A stretch of 6,179 bases of DNA from Pseudomonadota bacterium (GTDB lineage: Bacteria; Pseudomonadota; Alphaproteobacteria; Sphingomonadales; Sphingomonadaceae): assembly GCA_023386135.1 (NCBI GenBank), contig JAEWKG010000334.1, positions 1 through 6,179 on the forward strand, read 5' to 3'. This document shows, piece by piece, positions 5,999 to 6,179 of this stretch; position 1 is the stretch's first letter; each line of letters begins with the position of its first letter. The notes under the pieces were generated by a model. That model was not told the DNA's origin. It did no database searches and saw only the letters and a program-made list of their open reading frames with translations. The translations under genes were made by a program, and so were the position numbers.

Positions 5999-6058
5999 TC
6001 CTCTGCCCATAGCGCAGGGCGCTTAAGAAATCTTTGGCGCAAATGCCGGCGGCTCGCT

Positions 6059-6086
6059 TTGACACAGGCGAGAGGGCGCTTACTTG
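6059..6086 (+). promoter_or_regulatory. candidate promoter for a leaderless mRNA
   Basis: A perfect TTGACA (6059-6064) is followed after 16 nt by TACTTG (6081-6086), a weak -10. Initiation about 7-8 nt downstream falls on or beside the A of the ATG at 6094. No Shine-Dalgarno precedes that ATG at a workable distance, which fits a leaderless transcript. Confidence 0.4.
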
Positions 6087-6093
6087 TTTGCCA

Positions 6094-6179
6094 ATGACAA
6101 ACGCTGGCGAAGAGCTCGGGCAGGGCGGGGGGCTGATCCCCGGCACCGGCTTGCCGGCCTTCACCCTGCGCCTCGCGCC
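6094..6179 (+). CDS. N-terminal fragment of a divergent gene, cut by the window edge
   Basis: From the ATG at 6094 the frame stays open to the window end (28 full codons, start MTNAGEELGQGGGLIPGTGL, then PAFTLRLA). The stretch is too short and too poor in conserved residues to identify. As I recall it, an N-formylglutamate amidohydrolase gene often neighbours cpdR in alphaproteobacteria, and members of that family begin with a poorly conserved stretch before their SVPHAGR-type motif, which would lie outside the window. That is a guess from context only. There is no ribosome binding site, but a TTGACA promoter is placed for leaderless initiation. The alternative is that this is spacer DNA and the true start lies downstream. 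Confidence 0.45.
   Translation, partial: MTNAGEELGQGGGLIPGTGLPAFTLRLA

Noticed and set aside
6024..6030. TTAA near cpdR as a CtrA binding site
   Set aside because: Only one TTAA half-site is present; the second half-site expected after 7 nt is missing.
5454..6164. 236-codon minus-strand ORF covering tRNA-Val and cpdR
   Set aside because: It runs through the tRNA gene and is a shadow of cpdR. The receiver-domain frame is the real one.

Overview
The window is GC-rich and densely coded. It looks like chromosomal housekeeping DNA of an alphaproteobacterium, most likely a sphingomonad. The evidence is a CpdR-type single-domain receiver (a regulator known from alphaproteobacteria), a homodimeric type II (eukaryote-like) NADP isocitrate dehydrogenase, an alphaproteobacterial-style tRNA-Val(GAC) with encoded CCA, and strong G/C third-position codon bias that creates long false antisense ORFs. 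I see no transposase, integrase, CRISPR array or other sign of recent transfer.

Layout, left to right. On the minus strand at 218-1975 is a CPA2/Kef-type cation:proton antiporter with a C-terminal RCK_N (TrkA-N) domain. 42 nt downstream of it, at 17-175, is a 52-codon hydrophilic ORF with a near-perfect ribosome binding site. A 297-nt divergent intergenic region (1976-2272) holds a 33-bp dyad and an extra copy of its half-site. On the plus strand at 2273-3475 is a class A FAD-dependent monooxygenase-like protein. It converges with a minus-strand membrane-anchored zincin (3472-4131) so tightly that the two stop codons share the tetranucleotide CTAG. The zincin gene begins 2 nt after the stop of icd (4134-5351, minus), so the two probably form one transcript. 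Upstream of icd come a candidate promoter, a terminator-like double hairpin, tRNA-Val(GAC) on the minus strand (5465-5539) with its own candidate promoter, and then cpdR (5609-5998, minus). At the right edge, the first 28 codons of a plus-strand gene diverge from cpdR. It lacks a Shine-Dalgarno but has a TTGACA box placed as expected for a leaderless mRNA.

The genes do not form one pathway. They comprise ion homeostasis (antiporter), a flavin oxidoreductase of unknown substrate, the TCA cycle (icd) with a coupled protease-like passenger, translation (tRNA-Val) and cell-cycle proteolysis control (CpdR, an adaptor for ClpXP in Caulobacter). I found no convincing new multi-gene system. The least explained items are the small ORF after the antiporter, the dyad in the divergent intergenic region, the icd-coupled zincin, and the tRNA whose 5' leader is complementary to its own 3' ACCA end.
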